Source: Deltaproteobacteria bacterium
Lineage (GTDB): Bacteria > Desulfobacterota > Binatia > HRBIN30 > CADEER01
Reading direction: 5' to 3'
Assembly: GCA_029262455.1 (NCBI GenBank)
Contig: JAJCZJ010000104.1
Coordinates: forward strand, 1-61,220
DNA: 61,220 nt
The notes under the pieces were generated by a model. That model saw only the letters and a program-made list of their open reading frames with translations, searched no databases and had not been told where the DNA came from. The position numbers and the translations under genes are program-made. Positions 34,866 to 44,762 of this stretch are shown one piece after another. Every line of letters starts with the position of its first letter. Positions within the stretch are counted from its first letter, which is position 1.

Positions 34866-37127
34866 TCACTGACATTCGCTGCGCGGGATGCCGATGCAGA
34901 CCTCAGCTCGCGCCGTATTGTTGGAAAATGTCACCTCTTGGAGAACTCGCGCCGGGTTGACGTGAACTTCCAAGATGTAACGACCATTTGGGACCCCAGT
35001 GACATCGATCCACTGACAGTCGAGGTCGCGGTGATAGACATCGGCCCAGCCGGCGCTGATGCCCTGGAATCCGCAGTCAGGGAAATTCGGCTCGCGCGGA
35101 CCAGTTGAACCCGGTGGGCGCCACAGGTCGACGAGGCAGAAGGCCTGCTTGTGGCCTCGAGCGACGATGTTCCCCTGCATGTCAAAGAGCCGGTAATCGG
35201 CATAGTCCTCGAAATGGTAGTGGTTGTGGCACTGCGAGAACACCATCTCGGGGTTGCTGCGCGGATCTCCGAGGAAGAGATCCCCCGGGCCATGGTTCGG
35301 CGTGGTGCTGTTGAACTTGAGTAGCTTGCGCATTCCCGGAGCATTGACGCACCCCTCCTGCACCGCGCAATTGTCTTGCGCAAAGAACTTGTCCTCTACG
35401 ATCCACGAGCCGCGTAGGTCGAGCTCGTCGACCGAGAGATCGGGCAAGGCCCCACCTGTCGAGAGTTCGCTGTCGCAGAGAAGCGGTTGGGTCGAAACCC
35501 GCTCGCCGTTTTCGAGGATTGCATTGACGTGGAACGTGAACGCAATTCGCCCGTTGCCAACGATGTCTGCCTCGTAAATAAAACTCTGCGTCTGGCCGGA
35601 CGCAAGCCGACGCAAACGGCGCGGCGCCGGACCTCTCAAGTTGTTGGACTGTGCGGTACCGTTACTGCTGACTCCGTCAAAGAACGGAACGACCTCGTTG
35701 AGAGGGTCGCTGCTACGGTTGTTGACCGTAATTGTGATCTTGCCGTCCACACCGGGCCGGACACCACAGGAGCCAGTGAAGCGAGAGTTGTCGAAATCAC
35801 CATTCGGACCGGTGCCGACACCACAGTCGACAATCCCCGTACCTACGTCCTCGCCGTTCGGTCCACTCGCGGAAGCGGAAACCGAAAAGCCAATCGCTCC
35901 GACGTCGGTCATGCGCCCACCCCACTCGAAGGAAACGGCGTTGCCCGCTTGCAGTACTCGATGGGTTCTCGGACTCGGGCCGGTCGGATCGAAAAACAAT
36001 GCACCGCCCTCCGGCGCCAACCCCAATCGACTCGCGGTGATGTTTTCAACCGTGACCGTCGTAGTGTTGGTAATGATCATGGTCACGGCGATTTGATCGT
36101 TGGTCTGCCGGATACTGCAGTCCGCATGGAGGCGACCTTGGGGCCCCGGCTCCTGGCCTGGGCGTGGTACCGTCGGCTGAATCACCCCACGCGGTGTTCG
36201 CGTTGGACGGAGAATGATCGGCGTACGCGTCGGACGGCTTCCTGCACCGACCGGGGTGCGCGTCGCACGCGGCTGTATCGGTGTACGTGTCGCACGACCA
36301 ACGATCGGCGTACGCGTCGGACGCACGCGCGGCGTCGAAGTTGCGCGCGCCGCAGCCGGTTGCGTGCGGGTCGGCCTCAAAGTCGGCCGGACATTTGGCG
36401 TCCTGGTTGGACGTGGTGTATCGGCCGCTGCCCGCGTACGGGTAGGCCTCTGGGTGTTCGTGGGTGCACGCGTACGCTGCGGTCGCGGCGTGTTTGTGGG
36501 TGCGCGCGTCCGCGGTGGACGCGGCGTATTGGTCGGCGGACGTGTCCGCTCGGGTCGAGGAGTATTGGTCGGCGGTCGCGTGCGCGTCGGTGCATCCCGA
36601 CGCGGCGTATCTGTCGGACCGGGAGCGAAGGTGTCTCGGATTTGTGGGGTGTTCGTCGGCGGCGGTGTCAGGTCGCGCGGATCACCGACTGTGAGACGGC
36701 TGCAGTTGATGACCCCTGGAGTCGCCTCATCGCCGTCTTCCCAACGACCGGCGATCACAGCGGAAATGTCGACAAAGCCGTTGCCGAAGATCTCGCCCTT
36801 CCAGATGAAGGTCGTGGTTTTTCCCGGTAGTAATTCACGGATGAGCCGCGGGTTGGTTTGAATGAAGACCGAAGCATCCCCAACTCCCGAACCACGCAAG
36901 TCACCCGGCTCCAGGTTGAGCACGGACTGTTCCGACGAGTTCGTCACACGAACACTCATGGTCAGGCGCGAACGGTTGACCTGGATCGAGCAGGAGCCGT
37001 TCAAGTCTCCGCTGGTCGGGTGCGCACTTGCCGGACTGGAACTCAGAGCGATCACGCCGGCCAACAGCGCCAGCGCAGCGGTCCTCCACCTATGGCATTT
37101 CGCACGATCGTGTATGTGGTTCCCCAT
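34866..37127 (-). CDS. Secreted lysyl oxidase with beta modules and RPT linker
   Basis: About 753 residues from the ATG at 37127 (GGGGGAA upstream). A signal peptide ends near ASA (about 36). Module 1 (Cys46 to Cys142) is followed by a Pro/Thr/Arg linker (about 155-330), module 2 (Cys337-435), module 3 (Cys454-551) and a C-terminal lysyl oxidase domain (about 562-753). The copper-site motif CHNHYHFEDY supplies His634, 636 and 638. Lys660 in GHKQAFCLVD and Tyr698 in VYHRDLDCQWID match the human Lys320 and Tyr355 that form the lysine tyrosylquinone cofactor. Known lysyl oxidases oxidise protein lysines to allysine for cross-linking. It is likely exported. The lysine-rich repeat protein lies next downstream. 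Confidence 0.9.
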   Translation of the reverse strand: MGNHIHDRAKCHRWRTAALALLAGVIALSSSPASAHPTSGDLNGSCSIQVNRSRLTMSVRVTNSSEQSVLNLEPGDLRGSGVGDASVFIQTNPRLIRELLPGKTTTFIWKGEIFGNGFVDISAVIAGRWEDGDEATPGVINCSRLTVGDPRDLTPPPTNTPQIRDTFAPGPTDTPRRDAPTRTRPPTNTPRPERTRPPTNTPRPPRTRAPTNTPRPQRTRAPTNTQRPTRTRAAADTPRPTRTPNVRPTLRPTRTQPAAARATSTPRVRPTRTPIVGRATRTPIQPRATRTPVGAGSRPTRTPIILRPTRTPRGVIQPTVPRPGQEPGPQGRLHADCSIRQTNDQIAVTMIITNTTTVTVENITASRLGLAPEGGALFFDPTGPSPRTHRVLQAGNAVSFEWGGRMTDVGAIGFSVSASASGPNGEDVGTGIVDCGVGTGPNGDFDNSRFTGSCGVRPGVDGKITITVNNRSSDPLNEVVPFFDGVSSNGTAQSNNLRGPAPRRLRRLASGQTQSFIYEADIVGNGRIAFTFHVNAILENGERVSTQPLLCDSELSTGGALPDLSVDELDLRGSWIVEDKFFAQDNCAVQEGCVNAPGMRKLLKFNSTTPNHGPGDLFLGDPRSNPEMVFSQCHNHYHFEDYADYRLFDMQGNIVARGHKQAFCLVDLWRPPGSTGPREPNFPDCGFQGISAGWADVYHRDLDCQWIDVTGVPNGRYILEVHVNPARVLQEVTFSNNTARAEVCIGIPRSECQ

Positions 37128-37308
37128 TAATTCCCCCGGAGACAAATCCAATTTGGACAACTGGTCCAGAATAATGCTCATTATGAAATTACACTAAAAC
37201 GGCGCCGCGGGGGTTTGTCAATGAGTTTGTCTGCGCCAGCTATGGAGATCCCGCCGACTTGCCGGGCCTGTACTCATGGTACAAGCCCAAAAAGGGGTGT
37301 GCCGACTT

Positions 37309-39360
37309 CTAGCGCATCGCCAACTCGTGCTCCTGAAGTCGCCGGATCTCGTCGCGGAGATCTGCGGCTCGTTCGAACTCTAAGTCCGCTGCGGCCTTAC
37401 GCATCGCCTTGCGTAGTTCCGTGACTTTCGCCGGTATATCCTGCACGGCGATGTATTCCCCTGCCGGATCAGCAATCTCTTCCATATCGACATAGTCGCT
37501 CTGGCCCGGGACTAGGGAGTCCGAGATCGCCTTGATGATCGATTGCGGTGTAATGCCGTGGGAGGAGTTGTATTCCTGCTGCACAACTCGCCGCCGCGCC
37601 GTCTCGTCGATCGCCGCCCGCATTGAGCCGGTGATTTTGTCGGCATAGAGCAAAACCTTGCCGTTCACGTTCCGCGCCGCACGCCCGATCGTTTGAATTA
37701 GCGAACGCTCCGACCGCAAGAAGCCTTCCTTATCCGCATCGAGGATAGCTACGAGCGACACTTCCGGCAGGTCGAGCCCCTCGCGCAAGAGATTGATTCC
37801 CACGAGGACGTCAAAGGCGCCGCGCCGCAGATCTCGGATGATTTCGACGCGCTCAATCGTGTCGATATCGGAATGGAGGTAACGCACGCGTACTCCGAGC
37901 TCGGTATAGTACTCGGTCAGGTCCTCGGCCATTTTCTTCGTGAGAGTCGTCGCCAACACTCTTTCCTTGGCTTCGGCCCGTATCCGCACCTCGTCGAGCA
38001 GGTCATCGACCTGCTGCCCGGCCGGGCGAACGATGATCTCCGGGTCGATCAGTCCGGTCGGGCGAATCAGCTGCTGAACGACCCTGCCCTCGGATTTGGT
38101 TACCTCGTAGTCTCCCGGTGTCGCAGAAACGTAAATCGTTTGCCCGGTGAGCGATTCGAATTCATCGAAGCTCAGGGGGCGGTTGTCGAGCGCCGACGGG
38201 AGGCGAAAGCCAAACTCGACCAGCGTGCTCTTGCGAGATCGGTCGCCGCGATACATGCCGCCGATCTGCGGCACCGTGACGTGGCTCTCGTCGATGATGG
38301 TCAGAAAATTTTCTGGGAAGTAATTGATCAAGGTGAGCGGCGGGTCGCCTTCGTTGCGACCTGTGAGGTGGCGTGAGTAGTTCTCGATCCCCGGGCAAAA
38401 GCCCATCTCCTCGAGCAACTCGAGGTCGTACATCGTGCGTTGCTCGAGACGCTGACACTCGAGCAGTTTCGATTCCGAGCGCAACTGATCTAAATGCACG
38501 CGAAGCTCTTCTCGAATCGCCCCGATCGCGCGCTTGCGCTGCTCCGGCTGCGTTACGTAGTGACTTGCCGGATAGATCGCTACCCGTTCGAGCTCGCGCA
38601 GCTTTTTGCCGCGCAATGGGTCGACCTCGGTAATGCGCTCGACCTCATCGCCAAAGAACTCGACCCGCAACGCCCGCGCCTCTTCAGACGCCGGAAAGAT
38701 TTCGACAACGTCGCCGCGCACGCGAAACGTACCGCGATGGAAGTCGTAGTCGTTGCGTTCGTACTGAATGTCGACGAGCTTTCGCAGCACTTGGTCGCGG
38801 TCGGCATGCTCACCGACTTCCAGAAAAAGCAACAGCGCAAAGTACGCCTCCGGTGATCCAAGGCCGTAGATGCACGACACGCTAGAAACGATGATGACGT
38901 CGTTTCGCTCGAGCAGAGCCTTCGTCGCCGAGTGGCGCATCTTATCGATCTCGTCGTTGATCGACGAATCCTTCTCGATGAAGGTATCGCTGCTCGGAAC
39001 GTAGGCCTCCGGTTGGTAGTAGTCGTAGTAGCTGACGAAATAGCGCACGGCGTTGTTTGGGAACAGCACCTTCAGCTCGCTATAGAGCTGCGCCGCCAAG
39101 GTCTTGTTCGGTGCCATGACCAGCGTCGGCCGATTCAGCCGGGTGATGACGTTGGCCACGGTGAACGTCTTTCCCGAACCCGTCACCCCCAACAAGACCT
39201 GATGCGGTTGCCCCGCAGCAAGGCCATCCGTCAGAGCATCGATTGCCGTCGGCTGGTCACCACTGGGCTCGTACTCACATACGAGCTCGAACTTTTCGAC
39301 TTCTTCGGTCACGTCGCGTCCCGCTCGTGGTGTCATATCGCGTCCAGCTCCAGGTCTCAC
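37309..39360 (-). CDS. uvrB: Excinuclease ABC subunit B
   Basis: UvrB helicase of 683 residues, a normal length. Walker A is [10 protein letters not shown] (58-67), the beta-hairpin/damage-probing region is [20 protein letters not shown], and the helicase motif is [20 protein letters not shown]. The C-terminal UVR motif ([20 protein letters not shown]) is present. It loads UvrC at damaged DNA in nucleotide excision repair. The start is GTG at 39360, overlapping the exonuclease stop (GTGA); ATG 39336 and GTG 39312 are alternatives. The first 16 residues contain a duplicated [12 protein letters not shown] segment unlike other UvrB starts. Last gene of a coupled operon. Confidence 0.95.
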   Translation of the reverse strand: MRPGAGRDMTPRAGRDVTEEVEKFELVCEYEPSGDQPTAIDALTDGLAAGQPHQVLLGVTGSGKTFTVANVITRLNRPTLVMAPNKTLAAQLYSELKVLFPNNAVRYFVSYYDYYQPEAYVPSSDTFIEKDSSINDEIDKMRHSATKALLERNDVIIVSSVSCIYGLGSPEAYFALLLFLEVGEHADRDQVLRKLVDIQYERNDYDFHRGTFRVRGDVVEIFPASEEARALRVEFFGDEVERITEVDPLRGKKLRELERVAIYPASHYVTQPEQRKRAIGAIREELRVHLDQLRSESKLLECQRLEQRTMYDLELLEEMGFCPGIENYSRHLTGRNEGDPPLTLINYFPENFLTIIDESHVTVPQIGGMYRGDRSRKSTLVEFGFRLPSALDNRPLSFDEFESLTGQTIYVSATPGDYEVTKSEGRVVQQLIRPTGLIDPEIIVRPAGQQVDDLLDEVRIRAEAKERVLATTLTKKMAEDLTEYYTELGVRVRYLHSDIDTIERVEIIRDLRRGAFDVLVGINLLREGLDLPEVSLVAILDADKEGFLRSERSLIQTIGRAARNVNGKVLLYADKITGSMRAAIDETARRRVVQQEYNSSHGITPQSIIKAISDSLVPGQSDYVDMEEIADPAGEYIAVQDIPAKVTELRKAMRKAAADLEFERAADLRDEIRRLQEHELAMR

Positions 39361-40097
39361 GTCGCGTCCAGCTCCTGTCGAAAAACCTTGGTCGCGTCCT
39401 CGATGCGCGCAAACTCCGCCGCATCGATCTGACCGCGCAGCAGCTCGGTGTGCAGGAATAGAAAATAGGTTTGGATCACGTCACGTCTGCAGTAGCGGTG
39501 GACAATGTCGTATTGGCCCTGTTCCCAGAGCCCCTGGACGTCAGCACCCGACACAGCGCCCTTGCCCGGTAGGCCGACCAACTTGGCCAACAGGTCGAGG
39601 CCTCCGCGCAACCGAGCCGCGCCGCGGTTCGACAAGATATCGTACAAGTCCCAATGCCTCTCGGCGCGACCGCGCAATCCCGACTTGGGCGAAAAATACC
39701 ACGGCAAAGAGACCCGGTACTTCATGGCCCGCAGCTCCATCACCGGCCAATCGAAGATGCGCCCGCTGAAGGTTACCATCGTCCCATCAAAACGCTGGAC
39801 GTCGTGCCAAAACGCGCGAACCAGCTCGAGCTCGCCGATCTCGTCTACGCGCAACACTTCGACGCGTTCCAAGACACGCCCCGGGCTCACCCAACCCAAC
39901 ACCACCGAAACTGGGCGGTGGACCGTCAGCGGCAGGAACCCGCCATCGTGTTCTTCGCGCAATTGCTCGTACGCGAGTTGTGGACTACCGGCGTTGGGCA
40001 CCAGGGTTGCCGCCACCAATTCCTTGTCGATCTCCGTTTCGATATCGAAGACTAGGTAGCCACAGGCTGGGCCACGGCGCTTACCTGATTGATTCAC
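39357..40097 (-). CDS. Predicted 3'-5' exonuclease (PolB-type)
   Basis: About 246 residues from the GTG at 40097, which has a strong AAGGAGAAG upstream and overlaps the methyltransferase stop. It belongs to the predicted 3'-5' exonuclease group related to the DNA polymerase B proofreading domain. The DEDD motifs are DIETE (18-22), [18 protein letters not shown] and [12 protein letters not shown]. It probably degrades DNA ends. It is coupled to uvrB directly downstream by overlapping stop and start codons, consistent with a role in DNA repair. Confidence 0.82.
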   Translation of the reverse strand: MNQSGKRRGPACGYLVFDIETEIDKELVAATLVPNAGSPQLAYEQLREEHDGGFLPLTVHRPVSVVLGWVSPGRVLERVEVLRVDEIGELELVRAFWHDVQRFDGTMVTFSGRIFDWPVMELRAMKYRVSLPWYFSPKSGLRGRAERHWDLYDILSNRGAARLRGGLDLLAKLVGLPGKGAVSGADVQGLWEQGQYDIVHRYCRRDVIQTYFLFLHTELLRGQIDAAEFARIEDATKVFRQELDAT

Positions 40098-40747
40098 GTT
40101 GCTTCTCCTTCGAGGCAACGCACCCAAACGGAACGTCCATCCTCTTGCTCTTCGCGTTGACTGCGCCGCACCCGAAAACCCGCCGCCTCCAACTTCCCGA
40201 CAAATCCTTCGCGATAGGTATTCACCGAATCCGCCATCACGATCCGGCCACCTTCGCGCACACACGCCGCCAGTGCGACCACCAATGCATCCTCTTCCGC
40301 GGCGTCGTAAGCAACATCGGCTCCAACCACAAGGTCGAACACCCCCTTCATCGCAACGGTTCGCCAATCCATCTGCACCGTTCCAACGTCAACTCCATTG
40401 AGCGCGGCACTGCGACGCAACAGCACGAGCGGATCCCATTGCCAATCCGACGCAACGACGCGAGCGCCGCAATGTGCGCCGACGAGCGAGGGCAGCCCGA
40501 GTCCGCAGCCGAGCTCGAACATTCGCGCATCCGGGCCTGCAAGATCGCGCTCGACCAGCAATCGCGACAACGCCATCGCCGCTGGCCACAAGTGCATCCA
40601 ATACGGAGGTTCAATAACCTCCCCCGCCCCCAGCAACGCATCGCAATCCACGTGCGGCGCAAGGTCGGGGATGCGCAGAATCGAAACCTCAATATCGTTG
40701 AATCGCAGCTCTAGTTGCTCTGTCGGCGCAACGGGGCTCAGACTCAT
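40094..40747 (-). CDS. METTL21/family-16-like methyltransferase
   Basis: A 217-residue class I methyltransferase. The SAM loop is MFELGCGLGLPSLVGAH, with the acidic ribose site in VVASDW and a motif IV region DLVVGADVAYDAAEEDAL. The AHCGARVVASDWQWDPLVLLRRSAALNG pattern resembles METTL21 or ETFB-type protein lysine methyltransferases. It overlaps both neighbours by four bases, so all are likely co-translated. The protein target is unknown. Confidence 0.78.
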   Translation of the reverse strand: MSLSPVAPTEQLELRFNDIEVSILRIPDLAPHVDCDALLGAGEVIEPPYWMHLWPAAMALSRLLVERDLAGPDARMFELGCGLGLPSLVGAHCGARVVASDWQWDPLVLLRRSAALNGVDVGTVQMDWRTVAMKGVFDLVVGADVAYDAAEEDALVVALAACVREGGRIVMADSVNTYREGFVGKLEAAGFRVRRSQREEQEDGRSVWVRCLEGEAT

Positions 40748-41118
40748 TCGTAGCCTTCCGCCGCCACTTCATCTTCATCGAGACCAAAGAAGTGGGCGAT
40801 CTCATGGACGACAGTGCGACGCACTTGGCGCCGGATCGACCAAGGTGTCCGAAACGTTCTCACCAAGGGGCGATAGTAAATGACAATACGGTCGGGCATT
40901 GCGTCGGTCAGCATCTCCGAGTCGCGCAGGCCGATTGGCACGCCGTCGAAGAGTCCGAAAATCGTATCACGACTCGGCCTTAGGCCGAGATCGCGGAGGT
41001 CTTCCGCGGTGGGCGCATCCAGCACTTCGATCGATACGTTGTCCAAGTACTGCCGCAACTCACTCGGGATCTCGGCAACCGCCTCTTCGACGATCTCTGC
41101 AAAGCGCTGCCGCGTCAT
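40744..41118 (-). CDS. Zincin-like metallopeptidase (HExxH)
   Basis: A 124-residue protein from the ATG at 41118 (AAGGT upstream). The HEIAHF motif (His105, Glu106, His109) followed by FGLDEDE fits the zincin_1/DUF1025 metallopeptidase family, which is usually about 120 residues. A typical DTIFGLFDGVPI stretch precedes the motif. No signal peptide is present. It is the first gene of the operon ending in uvrB; the proteolytic substrate is not known. Members of this family are often next to diverse genes. Confidence 0.85.
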   Translation of the reverse strand: MTRQRFAEIVEEAVAEIPSELRQYLDNVSIEVLDAPTAEDLRDLGLRPSRDTIFGLFDGVPIGLRDSEMLTDAMPDRIVIYYRPLVRTFRTPWSIRRQVRRTVVHEIAHFFGLDEDEVAAEGYE

Positions 41119-41222
41119 GGGCAAGACCTTACAAGGTTTGCAAAACGAATGGCACCTATCGCGCCCCGGCGACAACGGCGACCCGATTGATTCAACCGGA
41201 CCGGCCTGCGAGAGATGGCCCC

Positions 41223-42092
41223 ATGCTGACGCGACACTCACGATACAATAAGACACTCGCACTCGCCGGTCTTCTCTCGCTAATGAGCCTATCCTGTGGC
41301 GGTACGGAAGCTGACCGACGTCCGGTCGAAATCCTCTATTTCGTCCAAGGTCCGACGAACGCAGAATTCGAAATCGTCGACCAGGAGGGTAACAGCGACT
41401 GTACGGCGCCCAGCCGCGAAGGCGTGCCCAGACAAATCCCAAGTCAAGGCTTCGGAATCCAGTCCAATGACGCGACTCACACTTTGACTGGCACGTTCCG
41501 AGCACCCCACTTCTTCGTCGTCGAGAACGAGCAACAGCCCTCGCGTATCGTGATCAGGAATCTTGCCGACGATGGCAGCGAACTCACAGTCAGACGCTTG
41601 TTCGGCTTCGGCACGCTCGACACCCTGTCGATTCCAGCCGGCGAGTGCAGATCCTTCAGCAACTTTCCAGACGCGAGAGAAAGTTCCGTCGAGGACAACG
41701 GCGACTTCGTGATGACGCCGCCTGGACAAGAGTTTCGGGTGGAAGTCTGTTCCCTGGCGATCGGGGCCGTGATCCCTCCAGACTTCCTATGCCAACAACT
41801 GCGCGAGGACGGCAACGCAGTCCGCGACGCCGGCGCTTCTTTTGAGGGGAGCTTTGGCGACTTCGCGGCCAGTTTCCTCACGAGTTGCCTCCAGATCGAA
41901 CCGACCGAACAAATCAACTGCCGAACCCCGTCGACGTTCTACTTGAACCGCCCGCAAGACCAAATCAGTGCTTCTTTGACGCTGCTACCGCGGCAGAACG
42001 ACGTGGTCCTGCAAGCAGACCTCTACCGCGGAGGCGTTCTACTCGACACCTCGCGCGACGCCCCGAGTGTGTCGGTTGTCAGAGACATCTAG
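41223..42092 (+). CDS. Lipoprotein of unknown function
   Basis: About 289 residues from the ATG at 41223. The signal peptide has a lipobox (LMSLSCGG). The mature part is beta-rich, with a few Cys, ends in VSVVRDI and shows no known motif; EILYFVQGPTNAEFEI and QEFRVEVCSLAIGAVIPP are the most distinct stretches. It is divergent from the zincin gene. I do not recognise a family. Confidence 0.7.
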   Translation: MLTRHSRYNKTLALAGLLSLMSLSCGGTEADRRPVEILYFVQGPTNAEFEIVDQEGNSDCTAPSREGVPRQIPSQGFGIQSNDATHTLTGTFRAPHFFVVENEQQPSRIVIRNLADDGSELTVRRLFGFGTLDTLSIPAGECRSFSNFPDARESSVEDNGDFVMTPPGQEFRVEVCSLAIGAVIPPDFLCQQLREDGNAVRDAGASFEGSFGDFAASFLTSCLQIEPTEQINCRTPSTFYLNRPQDQISASLTLLPRQNDVVLQADLYRGGVLLDTSRDAPSVSVVRDI

Positions 42093-42167
42093 CAGCCAGA
42101 ATCATTGGCCAACAAAGACGTCCTGCCGTCCGAAATCGTCTTGCTAGACCAATCGGCGGTGGCGCCC

Positions 42168-42401
42168 TGTGGATAACCTGTGGATTGAGTCCAAATACGG
42201 CGCTTCGGCGAAAGGGCACAATCGTTCAGATTTGCCGTTGACGACGAGCTGCCCGCAAGCCCTAAAAAGCCAGACAGTGGTGAGGTTATTTGACAGCGTG
42301 ACACAGACAGCAACTATCTGATTGGCCAACAAACCGCCCCTAAACCCCTGAGATTGCGGCACCTGTGGATATCGTTGGCATCCCCCAACGGTATCCACAG
42401 G
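42168..42401. other. DnaA-box-like cluster with long inverted repeat
   Basis: A perfect DnaA-box match TGTGGATAA lies at 42168-42176, with TGTGGATTG at 42179-42187. A 17-base inverted repeat (42362-42378 and 42385-42401, one mismatch, six-base loop) contains two further TGTGGATAY sequences facing each other. It is downstream of sucC and could also act as a hairpin at its transcript end, but no T-tract follows. No dnaA or dnaN is nearby. The rest of the 42093-42444 gap contains no gene. Confidence 0.5.
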
Positions 42402-42444
42402 CTTTAGGTGACTTTCGATTCACCACCTGACGGGTGCTAAATGA

Positions 42445-43605
42445 TTAACCGTTGACCGCCTTGACGATCCGCTCAGCCGCATCGGACATGCTCGAGGCGG
42501 ATTCGATATTGAGTCCTGAGGTCTCCAAGATCTTTTTGCCGATCTCTACATTGGTGCCTTCGAGGCGAACGACGAGCGGGTGTTGCAACTTCACCTGTTT
42601 CGCTGCTTCGACCACGCCGTTGGCGATGACGTCACACTTCATGATGCCGCCGAAAATGTTGACCAATACGCCTTTGACGTTCGCGTCTGAGAGAATGATC
42701 TTGAACGCCTCGGTCACCTTCTCGGTGGTTGCACCACCACCGACGTCCAAGAAGTTGGCCGGCTCGCCGCCAAAGTGCTTGATGATATCCATCGTCGCCA
42801 TGGCCAGGCCGGCGCCGTTCACCATACATCCGATGTTCCCATCGAGCGCGATGTAGCTCAGGTCGTACTTCGAAGCCTGAACCTCTTTGTCGTCCTCTTC
42901 ATTGAGGTCGCGCAGTTCGAGGATCTCCTTCTGGCGATACAGCGCGTTGGAATCGAATCCGATCTTGGCGTCGAGGGCGATGACGTCGCCCTGCTTCGTC
43001 AGGACCAGTGGATTGATCTCGGCGATCGACCCATCGCTGTCCTCGTAGGCCTTGTACAACGCCATCATGAACTTCACGGCCTTGCCGATCGACGCTTTCG
43101 GAATCCCGATCCCGAAAGCCAACTGCCGCGCCTGAAACGGCTGCAGCCCTACAGCCGGGTCGATCGACACCTTGAGAATCTTCTCAGGAGAGCGCTCTGC
43201 GACTTCCTCGATCTCCATCCCGCCTTCGGACGACGCCATCATATTGATGCGGCTCGTCGCCCGCTCCAGCACGATGCCGACATAGAACTCTCGATCGATG
43301 TCGCTCGCGGCTTCCGCCAGCAGACGTTTTACGACCCGCCCCTCCGGCCCGGTTTGATGGGTTACCAGCGTCTTGCCGAGAAGCTCTTGGGCAAACGCCT
43401 GCGCTTCCTCGGGGCTCTTGCAGACCTTGACGCCGCCCGCCTTTCCGCGTCCGCCGGCGTGGATCTGCGCCTTGACGACACAGACACCGCCAAACTCGCG
43501 GCATGCCGCCGCCGCGTCCTCGGGACTCGTGACTTCACGGCCATCTGGGACTGCCACGCCGTATTTCTTGAGAAGTGCTTTGCCCTGAAACTCGTGTATA
43601 TTCAT
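42445..43605 (-). CDS. sucC: Succinyl-CoA synthetase beta subunit
   Basis: A 386-residue ADP-forming type beta subunit, full length. The start [36 protein letters not shown] (ATP-grasp), [18 protein letters not shown] and the phosphate-loop [16 protein letters not shown] are conserved. With the alpha subunit it makes ATP from succinyl-CoA in the TCA cycle. mdh lies 23 bases upstream and is probably cotranscribed. The usual following sucD is absent; the next 350 bases hold only repeats and DnaA-box-like sites. Confidence 0.96.
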   Translation of the reverse strand: MNIHEFQGKALLKKYGVAVPDGREVTSPEDAAAACREFGGVCVVKAQIHAGGRGKAGGVKVCKSPEEAQAFAQELLGKTLVTHQTGPEGRVVKRLLAEAASDIDREFYVGIVLERATSRINMMASSEGGMEIEEVAERSPEKILKVSIDPAVGLQPFQARQLAFGIGIPKASIGKAVKFMMALYKAYEDSDGSIAEINPLVLTKQGDVIALDAKIGFDSNALYRQKEILELRDLNEEDDKEVQASKYDLSYIALDGNIGCMVNGAGLAMATMDIIKHFGGEPANFLDVGGGATTEKVTEAFKIILSDANVKGVLVNIFGGIMKCDVIANGVVEAAKQVKLQHPLVVRLEGTNVEIGKKILETSGLNIESASSMSDAAERIVKAVNG

Positions 43606-43628
43606 CTATACTCCGTTCGCCGCCGCGC

Positions 43629-44603
<975 letters not shown>

Positions 44604-44762
44604 TCAGGAACCAAACCAATATGACATACGTGGTAGCTCCTTCAGCAGCAAGGGGATCAGCGACGCGCCGTTGGGTCGCGCTGCGACGGTCAGCTCCCCA
44701 CGTGCATATGGGCAACGATCCGTGTTCTATTCCTCCCAACGACGCCAAGTGGGAGAGCATCC

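Noticed and set aside
42168-42401. Chromosomal replication origin
   Set aside because: Only a few DnaA-like sites are present, with no AT-rich unwinding element seen and no dnaA, dnaN or gidA nearby. Kept as a DnaA-box-like cluster only.
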